Shown piece after piece: positions 8,028 through 17,096 of a stretch of DNA of 64,000 nucleotides (position 1 is its first letter; each line of letters begins with the position of its first letter). The notes under the pieces were generated by a model. It worked only from the letters and a program-made list of their open reading frames with translations. It was not told the origin of the DNA and ran no database searches. This stretch comes from Paenibacillus humicola (GTDB lineage Bacteria; Bacillota; Bacilli; Paenibacillales; Paenibacillaceae). A program made the position numbers and the translations under genes. The stretch is taken from positions 1,824,501-1,888,500 of the forward strand of contig NZ_JAQGPL010000001.1 in assembly GCF_028826105.1 (NCBI RefSeq), in the 5' to 3' direction.

Positions 8028-9374
8028 ATGATGAACAAAAAAGCGGTCGCCGTATGCATGCTTGCTTCGATGATGATGCTTGCCGCATGCGGAGGAACCA
8101 ACAGCGCAAACAAACCGGAAAGCGATGCCTCGCAGCCTTCTGAAAGCGCTTCCTCAACGACGCCGTCCAGCGGCAAGACGGTCGAACTCCGAATGTCCTG
8201 GTGGGGATCCGACGCCAGGCACGAGAAAACGCTGAAAGCGATCGAGCTGTTCGAAAAGAAAAATCCCGGTATCAAAATTACGGGCGAATATTCCGGCTTC
8301 GACGGCTATTTCGACAAGCTGAATACGCAGCTCGCGGCGGGGAACGCGCCGGACCTGATTCAAATGGGCGGCAACATCAAAGAATACGTGGACAAAAACT
8401 CTCTGCTCGACCTCACTCCGTATGTAGGAAAAACGCTAAACGTGAGCGATTTCAACGAAGGCGTCGTGAAGGCGGCTACCTTTAACGGCAAGTATTACGG
8501 GGTAACGCTTGGCGTCAGCTCGTTCGGGCTGCTGTACAACGCAAGCATGTTCGAGAAAGCGGGCGTGCCGCTGCCGACGGAGAAATGGACGTACGACGAT
8601 TATAAGACGGCCGCCGTTCAAATCTCCCAAAAGCTCGGCAAAGGCTTTTACGGCTCCTACGATCTTTCAAGCGAACCGGCGGCGCTCGGCTCGTATTTGC
8701 ACAGCGTGGGCAAGGAGCTGTACCGGGACGGCGACCGGCATTTCGACAAGCAGGATATGATCAACTGGTTTACGATGTGGGAGGATATGCGCAAAGCGGG
8801 AGCCGTCACGCCTCCGGACACGCAGGTGGCCAACCCGCCGACCGCCGTCGACAAGTCCTTGATCGTCAAAGGCCAAGTGGCCATTCAAAGCGCGGCCGCT
8901 TCGCAAATTTACGGTTTTCAGGAGCTGACGAAGGATAAGCTGGGCCTGACCACGTACCCGAACGGTTCCGCCGGAACCGGTATGGCTCCGCCGGAATCCG
9001 GTCAATTCATGACGGTGTACTCGAAGACGGAGCACCCTGAAGAAGCGGCGAAGTTCATCGACTTCATGGTGAACGACCCCGATGCGGGTGCGATTCTGGG
9101 CAGCGACAGGGGAGTGCCGGCCTCGAGCAAAATCCGCGATCAATTGGCGGCGCAGTCTACGCCGGTCGACAAGGTGCTCTACGACTACATTTCGCTGGTC
9201 AGCAAAGTCGCGCCGGAGACGGACAACCATCAGTTCCCGCTGGACAACGAGTTCTCCAAGCTGCTTCAGCTCACCAGCGAGAAAATCGCGTTCGACGCCA
9301 ATTCTATCGACAAATCGGTCGACGAGTTTATGACGGAAGTCGACAAGCTGCTTGCCAAAGCAAAGACGCAATAA
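8028..9374 (+). CDS. Sugar ABC transporter substrate-binding lipoprotein (family 1)
   Basis: 448 aa from ATG 8028, chosen because AAGGAGGG (8012-8019) lies 8 bases upstream. A lipoprotein signal peptide ends in the lipobox LAAC, so Cys21 would be lipidated and the protein anchored outside the membrane. A Ser/Thr-rich linker follows, then a family 1 solute-binding fold with LRMSWWGSDARHEKTLKAIE, NPGIKITGEYSGFDGYFDKL and GNAPDLIQMGG. Related proteins bind mono- or oligosaccharides; the ligand is not readable. Two permeases, a histidine kinase and a response regulator follow. A hairpin between it and the permeases probably keeps binding protein levels higher. Confidence 0.93.
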   Translation: MMNKKAVAVCMLASMMMLAACGGTNSANKPESDASQPSESASSTTPSSGKTVELRMSWWGSDARHEKTLKAIELFEKKNPGIKITGEYSGFDGYFDKLNTQLAAGNAPDLIQMGGNIKEYVDKNSLLDLTPYVGKTLNVSDFNEGVVKAATFNGKYYGVTLGVSSFGLLYNASMFEKAGVPLPTEKWTYDDYKTAAVQISQKLGKGFYGSYDLSSEPAALGSYLHSVGKELYRDGDRHFDKQDMINWFTMWEDMRKAGAVTPPDTQVANPPTAVDKSLIVKGQVAIQSAAASQIYGFQELTKDKLGLTTYPNGSAGTGMAPPESGQFMTVYSKTEHPEEAAKFIDFMVNDPDAGAILGSDRGVPASSKIRDQLAAQSTPVDKVLYDYISLVSKVAPETDNHQFPLDNEFSKLLQLTSEKIAFDANSIDKSVDEFMTEVDKLLAKAKTQ

Positions 9375-9403
9375 TCGCTTGGATCCAGTGATATTGGGAC
9401 AAC

Positions 9404-9431
9404 GGGGAGCCCTGACGCGGCTCCCTTTTCC
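9404..9431 (+). terminator. Attenuating hairpin between binding protein and permeases
   Basis: GGGAGCC (9405-9411) pairs with GGCTCCC (9419-9425), followed by TTTTCCC. The short T-run suggests partial termination or 3'-end protection of the binding protein mRNA, common after solute-binding genes. Confidence 0.65.
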
Positions 9432-9452
9432 CGAGTTAGGAGTGTTTGCGCC

Positions 9453-10343
9453 ATGCAGAAATATAAAACGTATGCGGCCGGGTATTTGTTTTTGCTGCCC
9501 TGGCTGATCGGCTTTTTCCTGCTGTACCTCATTCCGTTCGTCGCTTCGTTTTACTTGTCGTTCACGAATTACGATCTGCTGACGGCGCCGAAATGGGCCG
9601 GGCTGGCCAACTTCAAGACGATGTTTACGGACGATTATCGACTGGGCGGTTCGATCCGGGTCACGTTTCAATACGTATTCATCTCCCTGCCACTGCGGCT
9701 GTCGTTCGCGCTCGGACTTGCGGTGCTGCTGAACCAGGGGATGCGGTTTCTCGGTCTGTACCGCACGATTTATTATATTCCGTCCCTGCTGGGCGGCAGT
9801 GTGGCGATCTCGGTGCTTTGGAAGCAGGTGTTCGATAAAGAGGGGATTTTCAACCAGGGACTCGCGCTGCTCGGCATCAACGGTCCGAACTGGATCGCCG
9901 ATCCGCGATATGCGGTCTATTCGCTGGTCGGATTGTCGGTTTGGCAGTTCGGGGCGGTCATGATCATTTTTCTGGCCGGGCTGAAGCAAATCCCGCACGA
10001 GCTGTACGAGGCGGCGACCGTGGACGGGGCCGGGCCCGTCCGGAAATTCGCACGCATTACGATGCCGCTGCTGACGCCCGTTATATTTTTTAATTTGACC
10101 ATTACGCTCATCCAATCGTTCCAAACGTTCACCAAAGCGTTCATTATTAGCGGCGGAACGGGCGGGCCGATCAACTCGACGCTTCTCTACTCGCTGTATT
10201 TGTATATTAAAGGCTTTACGTTCATGGAAATGGGGTACGCCTCGGCAATGGCCTGGCTGCTGCTCGTGATTGTGGCCGCGTTTACCGGGCTGCTGTTTCT
10301 GTCGTCCCGCTACTGGGTCTATTATTCGGACGGGAGGGACTGA
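9453..10343 (+). CDS. Sugar ABC transporter permease, MalF/UgpA type
   Basis: 296 aa integral membrane protein with six predicted helices, starting AAGYLFLLPWLIGFFLLYLIP. The EAA motif that docks the ATPase appears as EAATVDGAGPVRKFARITMPL near residues 187-207. It pairs with the next gene to form the channel for the upstream binding protein's ligand. No ATPase gene is nearby, so a shared MsmX-type ATPase encoded elsewhere is likely (family knowledge). ATG 9453 is preceded by TTAGGAG. Confidence 0.93.
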   Translation: MQKYKTYAAGYLFLLPWLIGFFLLYLIPFVASFYLSFTNYDLLTAPKWAGLANFKTMFTDDYRLGGSIRVTFQYVFISLPLRLSFALGLAVLLNQGMRFLGLYRTIYYIPSLLGGSVAISVLWKQVFDKEGIFNQGLALLGINGPNWIADPRYAVYSLVGLSVWQFGAVMIIFLAGLKQIPHELYEAATVDGAGPVRKFARITMPLLTPVIFFNLTITLIQSFQTFTKAFIISGGTGGPINSTLLYSLYLYIKGFTFMEMGYASAMAWLLLVIVAAFTGLLFLSSRYWVYYSDGRD

Positions 10344-10345
10344 CA

Positions 10346-11185
10346 ATGACCGGATACCGGCAAATCAAACCGTTCGTGTTCCATATTGTGGTGATGGGAT
10401 TCGGCATTCTGATGCTGTACCCGGTACTGTGGCTGGTCAGCAGCTCGCTGAAGCCGACGACGGACATTTTCACGCATCAGGGACTATGGCCCTCCCAAAT
10501 CACGATGTCCCATTATGCAGACGGCTGGTTCGGCCTGCGCAACATCCAGTTCGGCCGTTTCTTCCTCAATTCACTGATGCTGTGCCTGCTTGCGGTAATC
10601 GGTACGGTGCTGAGCTCGTCTATGGCCGCCTTCTCGTTCGCGCGCATTACGTTTCCGCTGCGCAATCTGTTTTTTGCCCTCATGCTGGGCACGATCATGC
10701 TTCCGGGACACGTGACGCTGATCCCGCAATACATTCTGTTTCATAAAATCGGCTGGGTGGATACGTATTTGCCGCTGATCGTACCCAAATTCGTCGGAGA
10801 CGCTTTCTTCGTCTTCCTGATCGTGCAGTTTATCCGGGGTATCCCCCGGGAGCTGGACGAGAGCGCAAAGATCGACGGCTGCGGTTGGGTGACGCTGTAT
10901 GTGCGCATCATTATGCCGCTCAGCCTGCCTGCGCTGATGACGGCCGCGATTTTCACCTTCATGGGCACGTGGGACGATTTCTTCGGCCAATTGATTTATT
11001 TGAGCGACATCAAGAAATTTACGGTGCCGCTCGGCCTGCGCCTTTTTCTGGATTCGAGCGGCAGCTCCAACTGGGGCGCGGTATTCGCCATGTCCGTCTT
11101 GTCCATCGTGCCGAGCCTGATTATTTTCTTCGCGGGGCAGCGATACTTTACGCAAGGAATTGCGACGACCGGCCTGAAAGGTTAA
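10346..11185 (+). CDS. Sugar ABC transporter permease, MalG/UgpE type
   Basis: 279 aa, six predicted membrane helices, beginning HIVVMGFGILMLYPVLWLV. The ATPase-contacting EAA-like loop reads ELDESAKIDGCGWVTLYVRI near residue 170. It begins 2 bases after the stop of the first permease, so the pair is translated together. The C-terminus (QRYFTQGIATTGLKG) is the typical ending of this subfamily. Confidence 0.93.
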   Translation: MTGYRQIKPFVFHIVVMGFGILMLYPVLWLVSSSLKPTTDIFTHQGLWPSQITMSHYADGWFGLRNIQFGRFFLNSLMLCLLAVIGTVLSSSMAAFSFARITFPLRNLFFALMLGTIMLPGHVTLIPQYILFHKIGWVDTYLPLIVPKFVGDAFFVFLIVQFIRGIPRELDESAKIDGCGWVTLYVRIIMPLSLPALMTAAIFTFMGTWDDFFGQLIYLSDIKKFTVPLGLRLFLDSSGSSNWGAVFAMSVLSIVPSLIIFFAGQRYFTQGIATTGLKG

Positions 11186-11223
11186 AATGACGGTGCGACT
11201 GATCAAGCAGAGGAATGGTCCCG

Positions 11224-12981
11224 ATGCGCAAACTGGTCAATTACCGAACCAAGCTTTTTACGCTGATGGTGCTTTGTTTCATCGGATTAAACAGCCTGCT
11301 GCTGCTTATTTCGGGACTTGTTTATTATGGCACGTATTCCCGTCTTGCCTACCGCGAAATCCGGGAAACGAAAAACGAGCTGCTGGACGCGACGTCCCAG
11401 AAGCTGTCCAATTATGTAGGGGACATCCAGGATACGGCCCGTTTCCTGGTGACGAATACGCTGGTCCAGCAGTACCTGTCGGCGCCGCCGGCGAACAACT
11501 ACGATTACGTGGCGAAGAGCCGGGCGCTGTACGAGGAATTCCAGAAGCTGGCCACCGTGAAGGCGGGCCTCTATTCGATTGAATTATACATGGACTGGCT
11601 GAGAGGCTATCCGACCTTCCAGGATCAATTCATGCATCCGATGGCGGACGCGGCGGCGCAGGGGTGGCTGAAGCGCATGGATCGGGCGGACGGGTTCTGG
11701 ATCGCTTCCCATGAGGTCCCGATTTTCGGCGGCACGATTTCAATGATCAGCTACGTGCACCGGATTATCGGCAGCCGGGGCGAGAGCCTCGGCATCGTCA
11801 AAATCAACATTCCGGTCGATAAGCTGTTCGATATGCTGTCGACCGGCGGCGACAATTACTACGTGGTTTTGGACGCGCAAGGCGGCTATATCGCTTCGGC
11901 GCTGCCGCCGGGCATCTCCGTCCGGGGCAGCGCGAACGACCTGCTGAAGGAAGTGGCGGGCACGAAATACAGCGTAATCCGGTCCGAATCGAATACGCAG
12001 TATTGGACGCTGCTGCAGCTGATTTCCAAAGACGTGCTCCGGCAGAGCGGCAACGAAATCCGCATGCTGACCGTCGGACTGCTGAGCGCCCTGATCGTGC
12101 TTTCCATCCCGCTGGCGTTCTGGGTATCCAAAAAATTGACGTCGCCGATCTACGGCATGGTCAAAGGGATGCGGACACTGGAAAAGGGCGATTTCAACGT
12201 GCGGCTGAACGCGTCCAGCATCCAGGAATACAGCTACCTGACGAAGCAGTTCAACCGCATGGTCTGCCGGCTGAAGGAGCTGATCGAGCGTCTGAACCAG
12301 GAGCACCGCGACCGGCGCGAAGCGGAGATTCAGCTGCTGCAATCGCAGATCAAGCCGCATTTTCTGTATAATACGCTCGATCTGATTTATTGGCGGGCGA
12401 TGGACCACAATGCGCACGAGATCAGCCAAATGGTGCTTCAGCTCTCCAGGCTGTTCCGGATCGGTCTCAGCAGCAGCAAGTGGTACGTTTCGGTCAGGGA
12501 CGAGCTGGCCCACGCCCGCTGCTACATGGCGATTCAGCAGTACCGGCAAAACTTCGCCATCGATTACCGCGAAGAGACGGATCAGGATTTGCTCGGCTGC
12601 CTTATTCCGAAAATCGTGCTGCAGCCGTTTTTGGAAAATGCGGTCATCCACGGCTTCCGCGAGCGCAGCGGAAACGCCGCCGTCCAGGTGCGGATCGAAC
12701 GGCGTACGCAGGGCGTCGCCCGTCAGCTCTTCATCACGATCGCCGACAACGGAGCCGGTCTGCCGGAAGGATTCGAGATGTCCTCCGCCGGCGGAATCGG
12801 CATCCGCAACGTTCAAGACCGGATCCACCTGTACTGCGGACCCGGCTACGGCGTACGGATGATGGCGGGCGAGCAGGGTGGAACGATCGTTATGCTGAAC
12901 CTGCCGCTCATTCGCCGGGAAGAGGAAATGGAGCAGCTGCGGAGGAGCTTGTCACATGAATACGATTCTGCTGGTGGATGA
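11224..12981 (+). CDS. YesM-type sensor histidine kinase
   Basis: About 585 aa. One membrane helix near the N-terminus (about 12-35) and one near 275-295 bracket an extracellular dCache-like sensor of about 240 residues. A HAMP region follows (KKLTSPIYGMVKGMRTLEKG), then the His_kinase domain with the phospho-acceptor in QIKPHFLYNTLDLIYW (His about 379) and a HATPase domain with FLENAVIHGF (N box) and IADNGAGLP (G1). I prefer ATG 11224 over ATG 11215 because AGAGGA at 11209-11214 is too close to the latter. Overlaps the response regulator by 26 bases. Probably senses the sugar or its bound binding protein. Confidence 0.92.
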   Translation: MRKLVNYRTKLFTLMVLCFIGLNSLLLLISGLVYYGTYSRLAYREIRETKNELLDATSQKLSNYVGDIQDTARFLVTNTLVQQYLSAPPANNYDYVAKSRALYEEFQKLATVKAGLYSIELYMDWLRGYPTFQDQFMHPMADAAAQGWLKRMDRADGFWIASHEVPIFGGTISMISYVHRIIGSRGESLGIVKINIPVDKLFDMLSTGGDNYYVVLDAQGGYIASALPPGISVRGSANDLLKEVAGTKYSVIRSESNTQYWTLLQLISKDVLRQSGNEIRMLTVGLLSALIVLSIPLAFWVSKKLTSPIYGMVKGMRTLEKGDFNVRLNASSIQEYSYLTKQFNRMVCRLKELIERLNQEHRDRREAEIQLLQSQIKPHFLYNTLDLIYWRAMDHNAHEISQMVLQLSRLFRIGLSSSKWYVSVRDELAHARCYMAIQQYRQNFAIDYREETDQDLLGCLIPKIVLQPFLENAVIHGFRERSGNAAVQVRIERRTQGVARQLFITIADNGAGLPEGFEMSSAGGIGIRNVQDRIHLYCGPGYGVRMMAGEQGGTIVMLNLPLIRREEEMEQLRRSLSHEYDSAGG

Positions 12982-14584
12982 CGACGAATACGTAATCAAC
13001 GGGCTGCTCCGGCATATCCCCTGGGAAGATATGGGGGTGCGGATTGTCGGGACGGCCAAGGACGGGTCGGAGGGCCTGCGCAAATTCCGGGAGCTTCGGC
13101 CCGATTTCGTCATTACCGACATTTACATGCCGGTCATGGACGGGTTTCAATTTACGGAGGAAATCCACAGCCTCGACCCGGACGTGCCGGTGGTCATTTT
13201 GAGCGGCTTCGACGATTTCGCCAACGCCCGCAAAGCCGTTACCACGGGCGTCCAGCATTTTCTGCTGAAGCCTCCGAGCATTGCGGAAATCGAGTTCGTT
13301 GTCCGCGAAGTGGTGAGGCAGCTTAACGAATCGCGCGAGCGCGACGAGCTGCTGGCCAGCTATGTGCAGCAGCAGGATGTCGTGCGGAGGTCGATGAAGG
13401 ACGCGTTTTTCCGGGACCTGCTGTACACCCGGTACAGGCAGGAGGAGCTGCCCCGGCAGCGGATCGCCTTTATGGGATTGCCGGAGCGGCCGACCGTACA
13501 AGTGTTGACGCTGAGTCTCGTGCGCTCGGACAGTCCCTCGGGCCAGGACGAGCGGGAGTGGCAGCTGCTGCGCTTCGGAACCGGCAATATTATCCGCGAG
13601 ACGCTTGCCGGGCTTCCGAGAGCGGATTTGCCGCTGTTCGCGGAGGTGCTCGAATATTCGGACCAGCGCTTCGTCGTCGTATTCCTGGGGGGAACGGCGC
13701 CCGCCGATGAAGTGCACGACGCCGTCATGCAGTTGTCGCGCGCCATGCTGGACAATATTTTGCAGTACATGAGGCTGTCCACGCTTGCCGGGCTTGGAAC
13801 CGTCGCCCAAGGCTACGAACGGCTGATCGATTCTTACCTCGAGAGCCGCGCCGCGCTTGAAACGGCGGAGATGAACGAGTGGAACCGCATTTACGTATAT
13901 GCGCCGCAGAGCGAACCGGAGCGGAAAAAGAGCGTATCCTTGGATGCGGTGCGCGGCGTGCACGACGCCTTTTTGCAGAGAAGGTGGCTGCAGGCGCTGG
14001 AGCTCTGGAAGCAGCTCGGTGCCGAGCTCGCGGGCGGCTCCGTTCCGCTCCCGGTCATGAAAGGGGTTTGCGCCGGCGTGGCGAGCGCGCTGTGGACGGC
14101 CGTTCAGTCCGCAGGACTGCAGCCGGAGCCGGCGTCCGAGGCCGGCCTGGACGATCTGCTGCTGCATCTGCACCGCTGCGGCTCCGCCCGTCAGCTGCTG
14201 GACTGGATGGACAACGAGCTGGTGCCGCCGCTGATCCATCAGGTTCGCGAGGAAATGACGGACCGGAAAAGCCACGCCCTGATCGACCGCGTCATTCACG
14301 AATACATCGAAAAATGCTACCAGGAAAACATTTCGCTGGAGCAAATCGCATCGAACCTGCACGTGAACCGCAACTATTTGAGCCATTTGTTCAAGCGGAT
14401 TACAGGGGAGCCGTTTGTGACCTATTTCAACAAGTTCCGCATCCGGAAAGCGCAGGAGCTGATCCGTACGGGCAAATATATGGTGTATGAAATCAGCGAG
14501 ATGGTCGGATTCCAGAATGCGACTTATTTCAGCCAGGTGTTCAAATCGATCACCGGTTACAGTCCTTCCGAGTATAAAAGGTAG
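12956..14584 (+). CDS. YesN-type response regulator with AraC DNA-binding domain
   Basis: 542 aa. The N-terminal receiver has DDDEY, phospho-acceptor Asp55 in VITDIYMPVMDG, the SGFDDF switch region and Lys105 in LLKPP. A long middle region (about 130-430) of unknown fold links to a C-terminal AraC/XylS double helix-turn-helix, with INLHVNRNYLSHLFKRITGE-like text at about 460-480 and VGFQNATYFSQVFKSITGYSPSEYK at the end. It would activate the adjacent transporter operon when phosphorylated by the upstream kinase. Ends the operon; a strong terminator follows five bases later. Confidence 0.93.
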   Translation: MNTILLVDDDEYVINGLLRHIPWEDMGVRIVGTAKDGSEGLRKFRELRPDFVITDIYMPVMDGFQFTEEIHSLDPDVPVVILSGFDDFANARKAVTTGVQHFLLKPPSIAEIEFVVREVVRQLNESRERDELLASYVQQQDVVRRSMKDAFFRDLLYTRYRQEELPRQRIAFMGLPERPTVQVLTLSLVRSDSPSGQDEREWQLLRFGTGNIIRETLAGLPRADLPLFAEVLEYSDQRFVVVFLGGTAPADEVHDAVMQLSRAMLDNILQYMRLSTLAGLGTVAQGYERLIDSYLESRAALETAEMNEWNRIYVYAPQSEPERKKSVSLDAVRGVHDAFLQRRWLQALELWKQLGAELAGGSVPLPVMKGVCAGVASALWTAVQSAGLQPEPASEAGLDDLLLHLHRCGSARQLLDWMDNELVPPLIHQVREEMTDRKSHALIDRVIHEYIEKCYQENISLEQIASNLHVNRNYLSHLFKRITGEPFVTYFNKFRIRKAQELIRTGKYMVYEISEMVGFQNATYFSQVFKSITGYSPSEYKR

Positions 14585-14588
14585 TCAG

Positions 14589-14621
14589 CAGGCCGCGCAT
14601 GCGGCCTGTTTTCATTTTTTT
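14589..14621 (+). terminator. Intrinsic terminator of the first ABC operon
   Basis: CAGGCCGC-GCAT-GCGGCCTG (14589-14608), a perfect 8-bp stem, then TTTTCATTTTTTT. Confidence 0.88.
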
Positions 14622-14780
14622 CGCCGGACAAAGAGCGTCATTACCCCGTCGCTCTGATGATTACCTCGAGTCGCTGTAAGGATTATTTGTTGCCGTAATC
14701 GCCCGATTAACGGGCTTTTGCGGGGATTGGCAAAATGTCGCTATCGGGATTGTAGCCATTTATCCGGCGGTGCGGAATAA

Positions 14781-14794
14781 TGAAAGCAATCACA
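14781..14794 (+). promoter_or_regulatory. Candidate cre (CcpA) site upstream of the second ABC operon
   Basis: TGAAAGCAATCACA matches the cre consensus TGWAANCGNTNWCA at 13 of 14 positions (A instead of the central G). TGAAAGCAAT recurs at 14801-14810, so the pair could instead be a direct-repeat operator. It lies 35-48 bases before the first gene. Confidence 0.4.
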
Positions 14795-14828
14795 AGCATA
14801 TGAAAGCAATGCAGAGAGGGGGAGCCGC

Positions 14829-16124
14829 ATGAAACGGAAATATGCGATATGCGGGGTCAGCAACAGGAGCCTGAAAATGTTTATCGGCCCGATGCTGAAT
14901 ACGTTCGCCGAACGGGCGGAGGTTGTCGGTCTGCTCGATATCGATCCGCGGCGCTTCGAGGTCTGCCGGCAGCGTTTCCCGGCACTCGGCGCTGTCCCGG
15001 TCTACGCGCCGGACGATTTTGACGCGATGGTCGCGGAAACCAGGCCGGATGTCATCATCGTAACGGGGCGGGACGATACGCATGCACGGTATACGATCCG
15101 CGCGCTGGAGCACGGCCTCGATGTGCTGACCGAGAAGCCGATGGCGACGACCGGGGCCGATTGCCGCCGGATCATGGAAGCCGAACGAAACAGCAGGGGG
15201 ACCGTAACCGTCGCGTTCAATTACCGCTATTCCCCCATACACAGCCGGATCAAGGAGCTGGTGATGGAAGGCAGGGTCGGCCGGGTGACCTCCGTCGATC
15301 TTAACTGGTACATCGACACGTATCACGGGGCGAGCTATTTTAAAAGATGGAACCGCTTACGCAAGCATTCCGGCGGATTGTCCATTCATAAAAGCTCGCA
15401 TCATTTCGATCTGGTGAACTGGTGGATCGATCAGCGGCCGGCGGAGGTGTTCGCGTTCGGGGCGCTCAACTATTTCGGGCCGGATGGCGAGCACAATCCG
15501 GAGCGGAAGGACGGACGCCACTGCGCGTCATGCGCCGACAAGCCGGACTGCCGTTACTATATGCGCTGGTCCTCGCGCGGCAAGGAACTTCACGTGCAGG
15601 ACGATCACCTCGATGCGGCGGCCGCGGCGGAGCGGGCTCCCTACAGTGAGTACCGCGCCGACGCCTGTATTTTCGATTCGGAAATCGACATCGAGGATAC
15701 GTATTCGGTCAGCGTCAGATACGGCGGCGGGGCGCTGCTCAGCTATTCCGTCAACTTCTCGCTGCCCTACGAAGGCTACCGGCTTGCCATCAACGGCACC
15801 CGCGGCCGAATCGAGACGATGGAATACCACGCTTCCGGCCGGGTGCCGTTCCCGGTGCCGGTGCAGACGATCGATTATTTCCCGCTGTTCGGCTCCAAGG
15901 AGACGATTCATGTCGTTCACCGGGAAGGCGGGCACGGCGGCGGCGATCCGGCGCTGCTCGAGGATGTCTTCCTCGGGCCGGATCCGAATCGGGCGTATCC
16001 CGTCCTGTCCGGCTCGGCGGACGGCGCGTATGCGGTCGGCATCGGCGAAGCGGTCTGGCGGTCGATCAAGGAGAAGCGTCCGGTCCGAATCGAGGATGTG
16101 CTGGAAGGAGGCGCGGCGTTTTGA
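14829..16124 (+). CDS. Gfo/Idh/MocA-family oxidoreductase
   Basis: 431 aa, longer than the usual 340-390. The N-terminal Rossmann fold is visible (YAICGVSNRSLKMFIGP..., VGLLDIDPRRFEVC), with the family motif EKPMATT near residue 100 and GAS-YFKRWNR in the sugar-binding domain. A Cys-rich insertion near residues 235-250 (HCASCADKPDCRYYM) has four cysteines and could bind a metal; it is not typical of the family. The gene heads the operon and abuts the permease genes, so it probably oxidises or epimerises the imported sugar. ATG 14829 follows GAGAGGGGGA. Confidence 0.9.
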   Translation: MKRKYAICGVSNRSLKMFIGPMLNTFAERAEVVGLLDIDPRRFEVCRQRFPALGAVPVYAPDDFDAMVAETRPDVIIVTGRDDTHARYTIRALEHGLDVLTEKPMATTGADCRRIMEAERNSRGTVTVAFNYRYSPIHSRIKELVMEGRVGRVTSVDLNWYIDTYHGASYFKRWNRLRKHSGGLSIHKSSHHFDLVNWWIDQRPAEVFAFGALNYFGPDGEHNPERKDGRHCASCADKPDCRYYMRWSSRGKELHVQDDHLDAAAAAERAPYSEYRADACIFDSEIDIEDTYSVSVRYGGGALLSYSVNFSLPYEGYRLAINGTRGRIETMEYHASGRVPFPVPVQTIDYFPLFGSKETIHVVHREGGHGGGDPALLEDVFLGPDPNRAYPVLSGSADGAYAVGIGEAVWRSIKEKRPVRIEDVLEGGAAF

Positions 16125-17071
16125 GAACCGAAGCGGTACGAGTGCCGCGTGCTGCCGGCGGCCGGGCGTCCCGGATATGGGGCCGGCTGGTGAAAGGCCG
16201 CTATCTCTATATGATGGCGGCGCCGGGCCTCTTGTATTTCGCCCTGTTCAAATATTTGCCGATGTGGGGCGTACTCATCGCGTTCAAAGATTATTTGCCG
16301 TTTCGGGGCTTCTGGAATAGCCCGTGGGTGGGCTTCAAGCACTTCGACCGATTTTTTCACGATTCGGTATTCCGGGTGCTGTTCGAAAATACGCTGATCC
16401 TGGCCGTCTATAACATCGTCTTTTTCTTCCCCGTGCCGATTCTGATCGCGCTGATGCTGAACGAGATGCGGCTCGAGGGGCTGAAGCGGAGCATTCAGAC
16501 GGCGATTTATATCCCGCATTTCGTCTCGTGGGTCGTGGTGGTCGGCATGGCGTATACCTTCTTCTCGACGGAAGGCGGCATTTTCACCAACATGCTGGTG
16601 CATGCGGGCTTCGGCGAGGTCAATTTTCTGATGTCGAACGAATGGTTCCGGCCGATGATTATCCTGGAATCGATCTGGAAGGAATCCGGCTGGGGGACGA
16701 TCATTTTTCTCGCCGCGCTCTCCGGGGTCGATCCGACGCTGTACGAGGCCGCCAGAATGGACGGCGCCAGCCGGATCAGGCAGGTGTGGCACATTACGCT
16801 GCCGGCGATCCGCAGCACGATTGTCATTTTGTTTATTTTGCGGCTCGGATCGTTTCTGGACACCGGCTTCGAGCAAATTTTCCTGATGCTCAATTCCACG
16901 AACCGCGAAGTCGGCGAGGTGTTCGACACCTATGTGTATACGAACGGCGTCCAGCAGGGGCAGTTCAGCTTCAGCACCGCCGTCGGGCTGTTCAAATCGC
17001 TTGTCGGCCTGCTGCTCGTGGCGGCGGCTAACCGGCTTGCCAAGCGGTTCGGCGAACAGGGCGTTTATTAA
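16121..17071 (+). CDS. ABC transporter permease, LplB/YtcP-like
   Basis: 316 aa, six predicted helices. The start YLYMMAAPGLLYFALFKYLP and the text MWGVLIAFKDY identify the LplB group (permeases for complex oligosaccharides). The ATPase-docking loop is LYEAARMDGASRIRQVWHI near residue 205. The TTG start at 16121 overlaps the previous stop and has AAGGAGG at 16105-16111. Confidence 0.92.
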   Translation: MRTEAVRVPRAAGGRASRIWGRLVKGRYLYMMAAPGLLYFALFKYLPMWGVLIAFKDYLPFRGFWNSPWVGFKHFDRFFHDSVFRVLFENTLILAVYNIVFFFPVPILIALMLNEMRLEGLKRSIQTAIYIPHFVSWVVVVGMAYTFFSTEGGIFTNMLVHAGFGEVNFLMSNEWFRPMIILESIWKESGWGTIIFLAALSGVDPTLYEAARMDGASRIRQVWHITLPAIRSTIVILFILRLGSFLDTGFEQIFLMLNSTNREVGEVFDTYVYTNGVQQGQFSFSTAVGLFKSLVGLLLVAAANRLAKRFGEQGVY

Positions 17072-17096
17072 CGCGGAAAGGAGGCTGACTGAATCC

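Noticed and set aside
8667..10346. Long open frame on the minus strand (559 codons)
   Set aside because: Antisense shadow of the binding protein and permease genes; Arg/Gln/His-rich composition, no ribosome binding site, no family motifs.
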